In this document: positions 8,947 to 15,920 of the stretch, in pieces
Layout: the number at the start of each line of letters is the position of its first letter
Numbering within the stretch: position 1 is the stretch's first letter
From: DASQDT01 sp036380435
GTDB taxonomy: Bacteria > Acidobacteriota > Blastocatellia > Pyrinomonadales > Pyrinomonadaceae
Direction: 5' to 3'
Length of the DNA stretch: 18,571 nt
Assembly: GCA_036380435.1 (NCBI GenBank)
Contig: DASVES010000188.1
Coordinates: forward strand, 1-18,571
Notes under the pieces: generated by a model
What the model was told of the DNA's origin: nothing
The model's input: the letters and a program-made list of their open reading frames with translations, nothing else
Databases searched by the model: none
Made by a program: the position numbers and the translations under genes

Positions 8947-9147
8947 ACGGGCCGGACGTGGATGTTCGACGTTTGAAAGTGCGCTTGACGCGGCACGGGC
9001 CGGACAGCTTCCGCGATGATTTCTGATTCGGCTTCCTGACGAGCAACCGATAATCATTTCTTCGCCCGGTTCCGACGCAAAAAATCCTTCTTCGCTCGCG
9101 TCCGACACGCCTCGGTCTAACGATCCCAATCAAAACCAGTGCCCCTT

Positions 9148-9642
9148 ATGATCCTCGTTTACGTACTCTGTTTCGCGGTGGCCATGTTGATACATGAGCT
9201 GGGCCATCTCGTGGCGGCGCGCGCGTGCATGGTGCCGGCGGGCGAGCTTGGACTGGGATGGGGGCCGAAGGTTTTTGGCTTCCGGGCGGGCGGGGTCGAG
9301 TACAGGCTGTGCGCGGTGCCGCTGGGCGCATACGTGCGTCTGGACATGGCGGAGTTGCAGCGCCGCCCGCTCGTGCAGCAGGTGGTCGTGTTGCTCGCGG
9401 GCGTCATCGTCAACCTCGTCGCCGCGGCGCTCGCGGAAGGGACGGCGTTCGGGACGATGAACCTGCTGCTCGCGGCGACGAATCTGCTGCCGCTCTACCA
9501 GCAGGACGGCTGGAAGTGCGGCATGGTCATGCTGCGGGCGCTGTTGGAACGACGCAGCCCCGTCGTCGAATGGACGTTCACCATCGCGGGCGGCCTCTTG
9601 AGCTGCGTCGTGTTCATCGCCCACGCGACGAGCCGTCTGTGA
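9148..9642 (+). CDS. Minimal M50 (site-2-protease-like) membrane metalloprotease
   Basis: A 164-aa polytopic membrane protein. The first membrane helix carries the zinc motif HELGH (residues 16-20, HExxH). A later helix carries NLLPLYQQDGWK, which matches the NxxPxxxxDG motif of site-2 proteases with the third ligand Asp at about 120. There is no PDZ domain, and at about 165 residues it is near the lower limit for the family. I use the ATG at 9148; a GTG three codons upstream (9139) is equally possible since neither has a Shine-Dalgarno. Family members cleave membrane-embedded anti-sigma factors or signal-peptide remnants. Its place between the sigma54 activator and the pilus operon is suggestive of a role in one of them, but no substrate is evident. 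Confidence 0.82.
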   Translation: MILVYVLCFAVAMLIHELGHLVAARACMVPAGELGLGWGPKVFGFRAGGVEYRLCAVPLGAYVRLDMAELQRRPLVQQVVVLLAGVIVNLVAAALAEGTAFGTMNLLLAATNLLPLYQQDGWKCGMVMLRALLERRSPVVEWTFTIAGGLLSCVVFIAHATSRL

Positions 9643-9708
9643 AGTCGTCGGCATGAGATTCAGTTTACGCAGGTAGCATTCAACCGGACATGATGCCGGC
9701 CGTCCAAA

Positions 9709-9755
9709 CGGGGCGGCCCCGCCCGAGACAGTTTGTCGGGAGTGGGGCCGCCCCG
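9709..9755 (+). terminator. GC-rich stem-loop after the M50 protease gene
   Basis: CGGGGCGGCCCC (9709-9720) and GGGGCCGCCCCG (9744-9755) are perfect 12-bp complements, with a smaller CCCGA/TCGGG pairing in the loop. It is about 65 bp after the protease stop codon. The following AAGTGTTTG is a poor U-tract, so this is a terminator candidate rather than a certain one. Confidence 0.45.
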
Positions 9756-9792
9756 AAGTGTTTGTAGTCGCGGCGTCACCGCCGGTTGATGT

Positions 9793-9834
9793 GGCTTAGT
9801 TTTCTGTCGCCCGCGGATGACAGACGGCTAAGCC
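9793..9834. promoter_or_regulatory. Two-step dyad upstream of the pilus promoter (possible activator site or RNA hairpin)
   Basis: GGCTTAG (9793-9799) pairs with CTAAGCC (9828-9834), and inside it TCTGTC (9803-9808) pairs with GACAGA (9819-9824), with a symmetric 3x3 internal mismatch and a 10-nt loop. GACAGACG recurs at 9912-9919. The dyad sits about 150-190 bp upstream of the -24/-12 promoter, within the range where sigma54 activators bind. It could instead be an RNA hairpin from readthrough. Confidence 0.35.
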
Positions 9835-9979
9835 TTTGAAGTTTCAGGGTTCACGGCGCGGCGACGCCGAATGTGGAAAAGGGAAGCGCCCCCGCGTTGT
9901 AAACCGCGGGCGACAGACGCGAACGGGGCGCGGGGCGTTGAACCGCGTGTTTGACGGGCGTTTGTCGATTCCCACCTTG

Positions 9980-9994
9980 TGGCACGGGCCTTGA
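9980..9994 (+). promoter_or_regulatory. Candidate sigma54 (-24/-12) promoter of the Tad pilus operon
   Basis: TGGCACG-N4-TTGA at 9980-9994 matches the sigma54 consensus TGGCACG-N4-TTGC at every defined position except the last (A for C), with the required spacing between the GG and the -12 element. Transcription would begin near 10005, about 65 nt before the first gene. It points into the pilus operon and lies about 1 kb downstream of a gene for a GAFTGA-containing activator. The remaining ~425-bp gap holds only the hairpins described. Confidence 0.55.
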
Positions 9995-10071
9995 GATAGA
10001 AAGGCGCGAGCCGAGGCGAGAACCTGTCAAGTGACACTGCGGGGAATCGACCGAGGCCGCGAGGGAAGATG

Positions 10072-10344
10072 ATGAAAGTCGTGAACAACAAAACGTTCGT
10101 ACCCGTAGCCGGCATCGCGCTCGTCGTGCCTTTCGTCTTCGCCGCCGCATACGTCGGGGCGAGGGCGGTGGGTGGAGCGCAGGCGGACAGCGGGCAGGGA
10201 TTACTGCTGTTGTGCCTGGCGCTCGTCGGTGTGCTCCTCGGGGCCGTCGCCGGCGCGGGCCGTCAGAAGGCGGGTGAGGCGCGCGAGTCAAACGCGCTCC
10301 ACATCACGGAGCGCGAGCGCGGGATGCGCAAGGCTTTCATGTAG
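10072..10344 (+). CDS. Small two-TM membrane protein of unknown function, first gene of the pilus operon
   Basis: A 90-aa protein with two hydrophobic segments (about residues 10-30 and 42-62, GLLLLCLALVGVLLGAVAGAG) and a charged C-terminal tail containing HITERERGMRKAF. I recognise no family. Two ATGs are adjacent (10069 and 10072); the second is better spaced from GAGGG at 10061. It lies between the -24/-12 promoter and the flp pilin gene, on the same strand, so it is probably a pilus accessory or assembly component. It lacks a TadV/CpaA-type aspartate pair and a prepilin-type cleavage site, so it is neither a peptidase nor a pilin. Codon composition matches its neighbours, supporting a real gene. 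Confidence 0.6.
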   Translation: MKVVNNKTFVPVAGIALVVPFVFAAAYVGARAVGGAQADSGQGLLLLCLALVGVLLGAVAGAGRQKAGEARESNALHITERERGMRKAFM

Positions 10345-10436
10345 ACGCCCGGTCACTTCGAACCACCCGGTCCCGCCGCCGCCTCGTCAAGGGTCGAAGC
10401 GCGAAGGGGCTTAAGACCCAAAACCCCAACCACAAC

Positions 10437-10443
10437 AAAGGAG
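10437..10443 (+). promoter_or_regulatory. Strong ribosome binding site of the flp pilin
   Basis: AAAGGAG, 9 nt before the ATG at 10453, is the best Shine-Dalgarno in the window. It is preceded by a C/A-rich, nearly G-free stretch (about 10411-10436) that should remain unstructured. Both features fit a highly translated pilin and fix its start codon. Confidence 0.7.
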
Positions 10444-10452
10444 CAAACTACA

Positions 10453-10623
10453 ATGTTGAAGAGATTCTTCTGTGACGAAACCGGTCTGGAGCTTTCCGAG
10501 TACGCAGTCGCCGCCGCCCTCGTCGCCATCGCGACGGTCGTGGCCTTCGAGACCCTCGGCTCGAACATCGGTTCCAAGATCACCGAACTCGGCGACGTGA
10601 TCCTGAACGGCAGCGGACAGTAA
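10453..10623 (+). CDS. flp: Flp family type IVb pilin
   Basis: A short 56-aa gene, easily missed by length filters. The product has a basic N-terminus (MLKRFFCDETG), then a prepilin cleavage site between G11 and L12 giving a mature protein that begins LELSEY. This places Glu at mature position 5 and Tyr at 6, the Flp hallmark. A hydrophobic helix follows (AVAAALVAIATVVAFETLG), then a short polar C-terminus (KITELGDVILNGSGQ). It would be the major subunit of the Tad pilus, processed by the CpaA peptidase encoded downstream and polymerised at the inner membrane. A strong ribosome site precedes it, and a long stable hairpin follows before cpaA, which probably keeps pilin mRNA more abundant than the downstream message. 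Confidence 0.93.
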   Translation: MLKRFFCDETGLELSEYAVAAALVAIATVVAFETLGSNIGSKITELGDVILNGSGQ

Positions 10624-10645
10624 GACGAGGCCGCCAAGAAATCCG

Positions 10646-10703
10646 GGTGGCGTGCCGCGCCATCGACTCGACCCTCGGTTGAGCAAGTGCGCGGCACGCC
10701 ACC
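10646..10703 (+). terminator. Long hairpin between flp and cpaA (attenuating terminator or mRNA stabiliser)
   Basis: GGTGGCGTGCCGCGC (10646-10660) and its exact complement (10689-10703) form a 15-bp stem. AAATC/GATTT extends it after a bulge, and the 28-nt loop contains a further 7-bp stem with one G-U pair (CTCGACC/GGTTGAG). There is no U-tract after it, so partial termination or protection of the pilin mRNA 3' end is more likely than full termination. Confidence 0.5.
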
Positions 10704-10792
10704 GATTTCCATCAGCGGGCGAGCAACTGCAACTTCCCGCCTCCTTCTGAACGAAGCACTTCCCGCGAGCCGGCACGAAGCCGGCAATCTCG

Positions 10793-11320
10793 ATGCAAGA
10801 ACATCTCACAACTGCGGTGGCGGCGATACTCATCCCGCTGGCATTCATCATCGCCTATTACGACGTGCGCTACCGCCGCATCCCCAACGCCTTCGTGCTC
10901 GCCGGCCTCGCCGGCGGCCTGTTCGTCAATGCCCTCGCCGGTGGATTTCAAGGCTTGCTCATGAGCGTCGCGGGTTGTCTCGCGGCTTTCGCGATGATGC
11001 TCGTGCTGCACATCTTCGGCGCAATGGGCGCGGGCGACGTGAAGCTGTTCGCGGCCATCGGGTCGGTCGTCGGCCTCAAGCTGGTGGCGCCGACCTTCTT
11101 CGTCGTCGTGCTGACGGGCGGAGTGCTGGCCGTCGTCTCGATGCTGCGGGCCGGAAACGTGGGCGCGACGATGCGGCGCGTGCTGCACATCTTCGCGGGA
11201 CTGCTGCCCGGCTGGCCGATGCCGCGCTTCGCCGTGCCGGCCGACAAGCGGCACACGATCCCCTACGGCGTGGCCATCACGCTCGGCAGTTTGATCTCGG
11301 TAGTGCTGTTCCGCGCGTGA
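10793..11320 (+). CDS. cpaA: Prepilin peptidase CpaA/TadV (A24 family)
   Basis: A 175-aa polytopic aspartyl protease of the inner membrane. It has the two catalytic aspartates of the A24 family: D24 in YYDVRYRRIPN and D82 in GAMGAGDVKL (the GxGD motif). It lacks the N-terminal cysteine/methylase domain of PilD, as expected for the Tad-type enzyme. It should cut the Flp prepilin after G11, and probably the TadE- and TadG-like proteins, whose N-terminal segments resemble pseudopilins. The gene starts 169 bp after flp, beyond the hairpin, and its ATG lacks a clear Shine-Dalgarno. cpaB follows at 52 bp. Confidence 0.93.
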   Translation: MQEHLTTAVAAILIPLAFIIAYYDVRYRRIPNAFVLAGLAGGLFVNALAGGFQGLLMSVAGCLAAFAMMLVLHIFGAMGAGDVKLFAAIGSVVGLKLVAPTFFVVVLTGGVLAVVSMLRAGNVGATMRRVLHIFAGLLPGWPMPRFAVPADKRHTIPYGVAITLGSLISVVLFRA

Positions 11321-11372
11321 GCTGTTGCGCGCGGGTAATGTTTCGACCCCCATCCTGGAGAATTGAGAAGCC

Positions 11373-12293
11373 ATGCGGAATAAACGTCTCATCGTGGTGC
11401 TGGCCGGCGCGGTCGTCTTCGGAGTGATCGCCGCCGTCTCCGTCAGCCGCTACCTGTCGAACGCGCAGGGGTTCACGCGCGGCATGAACAAGGTGGTCGT
11501 CGCGAAGGTGGAAATCCCCCTCGGTGAATCCATCGTCGCCGAGCAGTTGACGACGGCGAGTTTCCCCGCCGACGGCACGCCCGACGGGGTGTTCGACTCC
11601 CCCGAGAAGCTCATCGGCCGCGTGGCCGTCGTCCAGATCGCCGCGCGCGAGCCGGTCACCGATTTCAAGCTCGCGGCTGAGGGCGCGCAGGGCGGACTCG
11701 GGGCCACCATCCCCGAAGGCTACCGCGCGATGTCCGTCAAGGTGGACGACGTGGTCGGCGTCGCCGGCTTCATCAAGCCGGGCGCGATGGTTGACGTGCT
11801 GACGGTCATCGAGCCGTCGCGCGAGCAGGGCGCACGCAAGGACGCCGTCTCGAAGATCGTCCTTCAGAACGTCAAGGTGCTCTCCAACGGTCAGAACATC
11901 GACAAGCCGAAGAACGAGCGCGAGGCCGAGTCGGTGCGCGTCGTGACGCTTTTGGTGACGCCCGAGCAGGCGGAGAAGCTGGCGCTGGCGGCCGTCGAGG
12001 GCAAGCTCCGGCTCGTGATGCGCAACACCATCGATCAGGGCGACGAGAAGACGCCGGGCGCCGACAAAAACAGCCTGCTGACGGGCGAGGCGGCCAAACC
12101 CGCCCCCGAGCCGGGCGCGCTCAAGAGCGAGCAACGCTCGACGCCCGCCGCGCCGCGTCCCGTCTTCCATCAGGTGAAGCGCGCGAGCGCGCCCGCCGCG
12201 CCGAAGGTCGAGGCGGCTCCGGCGCCCGCGCCGCCGCGCCCCTCCGCCGAGATGATTCAAGGCTCCAAGCGGAGCATCGTCGAGTTTCCATGA
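11373..12293 (+). CDS. cpaB: Flp pilus assembly protein CpaB/RcpC
   Basis: A 306-aa periplasmic protein anchored by one N-terminal membrane segment (about residues 5-27). A SAF domain follows (about 40-105: VVVAKVEIPLGESIVAEQL, then GRVAVVQIAAREPV), then the RcpC/CpaB core (about 110-225), with GYRAMSVKVDDVVGVAGFI, PGAMVDVLTVI and VVTLLVTPEQAEKLALA. The last ~80 residues are a Pro/Ala/Lys-rich tail, low in complexity and longer than needed for the family core. CpaB works with the CpaC secretin in the outer-membrane pilus channel, and the SAF domain is thought to bind peptidoglycan or polysaccharide. It follows cpaA in the operon; a 155-bp gap with an inverted heptamer array separates it from cpaC. 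Confidence 0.92.
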   Translation: MRNKRLIVVLAGAVVFGVIAAVSVSRYLSNAQGFTRGMNKVVVAKVEIPLGESIVAEQLTTASFPADGTPDGVFDSPEKLIGRVAVVQIAAREPVTDFKLAAEGAQGGLGATIPEGYRAMSVKVDDVVGVAGFIKPGAMVDVLTVIEPSREQGARKDAVSKIVLQNVKVLSNGQNIDKPKNEREAESVRVVTLLVTPEQAEKLALAAVEGKLRLVMRNTIDQGDEKTPGADKNSLLTGEAAKPAPEPGALKSEQRSTPAAPRPVFHQVKRASAPAAPKVEAAPAPAPPRPSAEMIQGSKRSIVEFP

Positions 12294-12296
12294 GCG

Positions 12297-12427
12297 AGCT
12301 TTTAGCTATCAGCTATTAGCAGTCAGCCCGACGGCAAAAGCCGTTCATGACGCAGCCGCTGATGCCGAAGCCACACATTACCCGCTCCCTGTTGGCTAAC
12401 AGCTAAAAGCTAACCGCTAACAGCTTT
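12297..12427. repeat. Heptamer-array inverted repeat, type TAACNGC, between cpaB and cpaC
   Basis: The left array (12297-12327, AGCTTTTAGCTATCAGCTAT and onward) and the right array (12394-12427: TAACAGC, TAAAAGC, TAACCGC, TAACAGC) are imperfect reverse complements around a ~65-nt spacer. The 7-nt period is clear in the right arm. cpaC has a separate ribosome site (AAAGGAG, 12431-12437) after the array. The same type recurs before cpaF at 17885-18065. Confidence 0.75.
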
Positions 12428-12448
12428 TTCAAAGGAGTCAAAAGAGTC

Positions 12449-14065
12449 ATGCACAAGCGTTCCCCTATCGCACGCATCGCGGGATTGTTCGGCGCGGCGC
12501 TCCTGATGTGCCTTCAGGCACAGGCGGCGCTCGGTCAACAGTCGTCTTCGGTCAGCGCCTCCTTCGGACAGTCGCAGGCCGAGCCGGTGCAGATCAACGT
12601 GCTGGTCGGACAGTCACGCGTCATCAACTTCGACCGCCAGATCGGCCGCTTCTCGGTGTCGAACCCCGAGGTGGCCGAGGCCGTCCTCGTCGCCCCCGAT
12701 CAGGTGCTCGTCAACGGCAAGGCGTTCGGGCAGGTCAACTTCATCGCGTGGGAGAAGTCGGGCGGGCAGTTCGTCGTCTTCGACGTGTATGTGCGCGCCA
12801 ACCTCTCGCTCATCGACTCGCAGATGCGCGCCCTCTTCCCCGGCGAGGACGTGCGGCTGAGCCAGGCCAACGGCTCGGTCGTGATGTCGGGCAAGGTCAA
12901 GGACATGAAGACCTCGACGCAGGCCGAGGCGGTCGTGGCCGCCGCCGGCTTCAAGACCGTCAACATGATGGAGACGCCGACGCAGGACATGACGCAGATT
13001 CAGCTTCAGGTGCGCGTGGCCGAGGTGAGCCGCAACAAGATGAAGGAGCTGGCGCCCTCTTACGGCTTCACGCACGGCACGACGGCCAGCTACATCAACA
13101 GCGGCAACTCGCCGACGCAGCTCAGCAACTACTCGCTCTCGAACCGCGGCAGCGCCATTGAGACGCTGCTCGCGCCGTCGCTCAACCTCTTCCTCGGCAA
13201 CGGCATCGCCGGTGTCTCGGGGTTGCTGCGCGCCCTCAACTCGGTCGGCGCCGTTCGCAGTCTTGCCGAGCCGAACCTGATCGCGATGAACGGGCAGCAG
13301 GCGAGCTTCCTCGCCGGCGGCGAGTTCCCCGTGCCGATGGTGCAGAGCAGCGGCGACAAGATCGCCGTCGCCGTCGTGTGGAAGGAATACGGCGTCCGTC
13401 TCAACTTCAAGCCGACGATCATCGACGAGGATCACATCCGTCTGGAGCTGGAGCCGGAAGTCTCGACCATCGACTTCGCCAACGGCGTCAAGCTCGACGG
13501 CTTCCTCATCCCCGCCCTCAAGACGCGCCGCGCCAAGACGGGCGTCGAGTTGCGCGACGGCCAGTCGTTCGCGCTCGCCGGCCTGCTCGACAACAACGAG
13601 ATGCAGACCTTCTCGAAGGTGCCGGGCCTCGGCGACATCCCCATCCTCGGTCACCTCTTCCGCTCGAAGTCGTTCACGAAGCAGGAGACGGAGCTGATGT
13701 TCATCGTCACGGCGCACATGGTCAAGCCCATGAACCGCGACGAGCTGCCCGAGATGCGCGGCATCGACGGACTCAAGAAAGGCTCGCCGCTCGGGATCGA
13801 ACAGAAGGGCGAGGGCATCAAGGGCGACCACGGCTTCGAGACCGGCACGGGCGCGACCTCGTCGGCGACGCCCGCCGCGCCGAAGTCAGACGCTCCGGCG
13901 GCCGTGCCCGCCGCGGCCCCGCAGAAAGAGGAGCCGAAGAAGGACGCCGTGAAGACCGAAGACACCAGCTCGGCGGCCGCCACACAGTGTGAACTCCCCA
14001 CGGCCTCCGCGTTACCCGTGGCGCTCTCGAAGCTCAGCTTCACGGCGCCCAGATCGCAGAGGTAA
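12449..14065 (+). CDS. cpaC: Type II/III secretion system secretin CpaC/RcpA
   Basis: A 538-aa outer-membrane secretin for pilus exit. It has a signal peptide (about residues 1-29, hydrophobic IAGLFGAALLMCLQAQA). An N-terminal pilus-secretin domain follows (about 47-115, VQINVLVGQSRVINFDRQIG), then a BON/N1-like segment (about 120-170), and the secretin core from about 180 with VRVAEVSRNKMKEL, SLAEPNLIAMNGQQASFLAG and the terminal hallmark VPGLGDIPILG (391-401). After the core (about 435 on) comes a ~100-residue Ala/Pro/Lys/Glu tail ending with a single Cys and no obvious fold. AAAGGAG precedes the ATG at 12449. A GC-rich hairpin (14074-14108) follows the stop codon. Multimerisation would give the ring through which Flp fibres pass. 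Confidence 0.94.
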   Translation: MHKRSPIARIAGLFGAALLMCLQAQAALGQQSSSVSASFGQSQAEPVQINVLVGQSRVINFDRQIGRFSVSNPEVAEAVLVAPDQVLVNGKAFGQVNFIAWEKSGGQFVVFDVYVRANLSLIDSQMRALFPGEDVRLSQANGSVVMSGKVKDMKTSTQAEAVVAAAGFKTVNMMETPTQDMTQIQLQVRVAEVSRNKMKELAPSYGFTHGTTASYINSGNSPTQLSNYSLSNRGSAIETLLAPSLNLFLGNGIAGVSGLLRALNSVGAVRSLAEPNLIAMNGQQASFLAGGEFPVPMVQSSGDKIAVAVVWKEYGVRLNFKPTIIDEDHIRLELEPEVSTIDFANGVKLDGFLIPALKTRRAKTGVELRDGQSFALAGLLDNNEMQTFSKVPGLGDIPILGHLFRSKSFTKQETELMFIVTAHMVKPMNRDELPEMRGIDGLKKGSPLGIEQKGEGIKGDHGFETGTGATSSATPAAPKSDAPAAVPAAAPQKEEPKKDAVKTEDTSSAAATQCELPTASALPVALSKLSFTAPRSQR

Positions 14066-14073
14066 GGGGACGC

Positions 14074-14108
14074 GGGGGCGCGCCCCACCGCACACGGAGC
14101 GCGCCCCC
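14074..14108 (+). terminator. GC-rich hairpin after cpaC
   Basis: GGGGGCGCGC (14074-14083) and GCGCGCCCCC (14099-14108) form a perfect 10-bp stem with a 15-nt loop, 8 bp after the cpaC stop codon. No T-run follows (GTCATAACGG), so it may protect the cpaC transcript end or reduce readthrough rather than terminate fully. Confidence 0.4.
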
Positions 14109-14120
14109 CGTCATAACGGA

Positions 14121-14193
14121 GGTGATAAGTGATGAGTGATAAGTGATAAGAAAAACCTCTTATCTCATCACTTATCACTTATCACTCATCACT
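14121..14193. repeat. Heptamer-array inverted repeat, type TGATRAG, between cpaC and tadG-like gene
   Basis: Four tandem 7-nt units (TGATAAG, TGATGAG, TGATAAG, TGATAAG) at 14123-14150 face their reverse complement. 14128-14150 and 14171-14193 are perfect 23-bp complements with a 20-nt loop. The array ends 17 bp before the next ATG; the separate ribosome site GAGGAGGGTG (14197-14206) follows. The repeat also contains false in-frame starts for the downstream gene. Confidence 0.85.
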
Positions 14194-14210
14194 CAGAGGA
14201 GGGTGAAGAG

Positions 14211-15356
14211 ATGAACGGATCGCACGCTTCAGATTTACAGAGACGGTCTGAGCGCGGCTCAGTCCTCGCCATCAGCGCGTTCGGGATGCTCGCCTTTCTC
14301 CTCGCCGTCGGTCTCGCGCTCGACGTGAGCCACTTCTACGTCGTCAAGGCGGAACTCGCCAACGCCGCCGACGCCGCTTCACTTGCCGGCGCCAGCGCCC
14401 TCAACTCCTCCACCTCCGGCATCACGATGGCCGCCGACCGCGCCGTCACCGTGATGAACAATTTCGAGTTCGACAACACGGGCGTCACCATCAACCGCTC
14501 CGACGTCAAGTTCGCCGTCAACTTCGCCGGCCCCTACCTGAGCGAGTCGGACGCGATGGCGCAGGCGGAGAGCATCCGCTTCGTCCATGTGGACGTGCCG
14601 CCGAAGAACGTGAGCGTCGCTTTCGCGCAGCTCACGACGGGCAAGGACGAGGTGCAGATGTCGCACCGGGCGGTGGCCGGCATGAGCATGTCGCCGAACG
14701 TCTTCTGCGAATGGGTGCCGCTCTCCGTGATCGACGTGCCGATGGTGCCCAAGAGCACCTACACCATCCGCTCCCCGCCGGGTGGCTTCGTCTCGCCGGG
14801 CAACTACCAGATTCTCGCCGTGGCGGGACGCGGCGGCAAAGACGTGAAGTACGGCCTCGCCGGCGGCGTCAACGAGTGCGCCGAGCCGGGCACCTGGTAC
14901 GACGTGGACACGAAGCCGGGCGTCTCCTCCGGCCCCGTCCGCGACGGCCTCAACGCGCGCTTCGACGACTACGCGGGCGGCCTCGACCCCAACGACTACC
15001 CGCCGGACGTGAACGTCAAAGAGAACATCACCTGGGAAGATTACAAGCTGAGCCTCAAGACCGAGACACGCAACGCCGACAACTTCGACGCGCCGAACCC
15101 CGATCACCCCGGCGTGCCCTACCGCCGCGTCATCCTCATCCCGATCATCAAGCTCGATGAGTTCGATCAGGGGCGCGACCGCGTGAAGTTCGACCGCTTC
15201 GCCGCCTTCTTCATGCAGACGAAGGTGCAGGGCGGCAACGGCGGTGAGATCAAGGCCGAGTACATCGGCGAGCGCTTCATGTTCGGCAAGGGCGGCTACA
15301 AGCCCGGCGGCGGCCCCGTCACGCCGGAACTCACCCAGCCCGTGCTCTACAAGTGA
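14211..15356 (+). CDS. TadG-like pilus assembly protein
   Basis: A 381-aa protein with the N-terminal Tad domain: RSERGSVLAISAFGMLAFLL (about residues 12-31), a membrane helix to about 38, then LDVSHFYVVKAELANAADAASLAGASAL, which is the signature of TadG-type proteins. The mature position-5 Glu of pilins is absent. The rest (about 80-381) is a polar, probably periplasmic region with GNYQILAVAGRGG and repeated Asp/Asn-rich segments; I see no von Willebrand A (MIDAS) motif, so it is shorter than classical TadG. The start at 14211 is set by GAGGAGGGTG just upstream; an ATG at 14136 lies inside the heptamer repeat and has no ribosome site. It is the first of three minor-pilin-like genes in a row. 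Confidence 0.85.
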   Translation: MNGSHASDLQRRSERGSVLAISAFGMLAFLLAVGLALDVSHFYVVKAELANAADAASLAGASALNSSTSGITMAADRAVTVMNNFEFDNTGVTINRSDVKFAVNFAGPYLSESDAMAQAESIRFVHVDVPPKNVSVAFAQLTTGKDEVQMSHRAVAGMSMSPNVFCEWVPLSVIDVPMVPKSTYTIRSPPGGFVSPGNYQILAVAGRGGKDVKYGLAGGVNECAEPGTWYDVDTKPGVSSGPVRDGLNARFDDYAGGLDPNDYPPDVNVKENITWEDYKLSLKTETRNADNFDAPNPDHPGVPYRRVILIPIIKLDEFDQGRDRVKFDRFAAFFMQTKVQGGNGGEIKAEYIGERFMFGKGGYKPGGGPVTPELTQPVLYK

Positions 15357-15373
15357 ACGCGGAGGGAGCAGCG

Positions 15374-15871
15374 ATGAGGTTCTTCAAAAGTTTACTGAAG
15401 ACGACGCCCATCCGCTTCGCCAGATGCGAGCGGGGCACGCAGCTCGTCGAGCTGGCCATCGTGTTGCCCGTCCTCCTCACGCTGCTGGCGACGACGGCCG
15501 AGTTCGCCCGCTTCTTCCACACCTACTCGACGCTGTCGAAGGCGACGCGCTCGGCCGCGCGCTATCTGACCACGGCGCCCGTGGACGGCAGCGACGACGA
15601 GAAGGCCCGAAACCTCGTCGTCTACGGCAGCACCGTGGCCGAGGGCGACCCGCTCGTCCACGGGATGACGACCTTGCAGGTGAACATCTCGCGCGAGGGC
15701 GGGGTTGCCTCGGCCGGGATGTACGAGCGCGTGACCGTCGAGATTGATGGCTACAACTACCAGCCCATCTTCGACCCCGGCGCGTTCATCGGCAACGACA
15801 ACGCCTCGCTCAACGTCGAGGTCAGCCCGAAGACGACGATGCGTTTTATGACGACGACCGCCGGGAGTTGA
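15374..15871 (+). CDS. TadE family pseudopilin
   Basis: A 165-aa protein beginning with a basic leader and the TadE signature CERGTQLVELAIVLPVL (residues 18-34). Cleavage after G21 would leave Glu at mature position 5 (E26), as in pseudopilins. A single membrane helix (about 24-46) is followed by FHTYSTLSKATRSAARYL, typical of TadE/TadF, and a beta-rich periplasmic domain. TadE-type proteins are minor, CpaA-processed components required for pilus assembly. The ATG at 15374 has GGAGGGAG at 15361-15368; a GTG at 15353 overlapping the previous stop is less likely. It is separated from the TadG-like gene by 17 bp and from the next TadE gene by 49 bp. Confidence 0.88.
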   Translation: MRFFKSLLKTTPIRFARCERGTQLVELAIVLPVLLTLLATTAEFARFFHTYSTLSKATRSAARYLTTAPVDGSDDEKARNLVVYGSTVAEGDPLVHGMTTLQVNISREGGVASAGMYERVTVEIDGYNYQPIFDPGAFIGNDNASLNVEVSPKTTMRFMTTTAGS

Positions 15872-15920
15872 TTCGACGAAGCGGGACGTGTCAGCGATGG
15901 AGACCGCGGAGGTGTGAGCG

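Noticed and set aside
7753..9129. 458-aa minus-strand ORF opposite the sigma54 activator (also long antisense ORFs opposite the mutase, 2978-4096, and the secretin, 12614-13831)
   Set aside because: They mirror strongly coding genes in GC-rich DNA, are rich in Arg/His/Gly with no recognisable domain, and lack ribosome sites; they are frame shadows.
9780..9980. Possible c-di-GMP or other riboswitch in the pilus leader
   Set aside because: Stem-loops are present but I could not match a GEMM core, and the candidate promoter at 9980 would place them outside the transcript.
14136..14210. Upstream ATG giving a 406-aa TadG-like protein
   Set aside because: It begins inside the heptamer repeat, has no ribosome site, and adds 25 repeat-encoded residues before the well-supported ATG at 14211.
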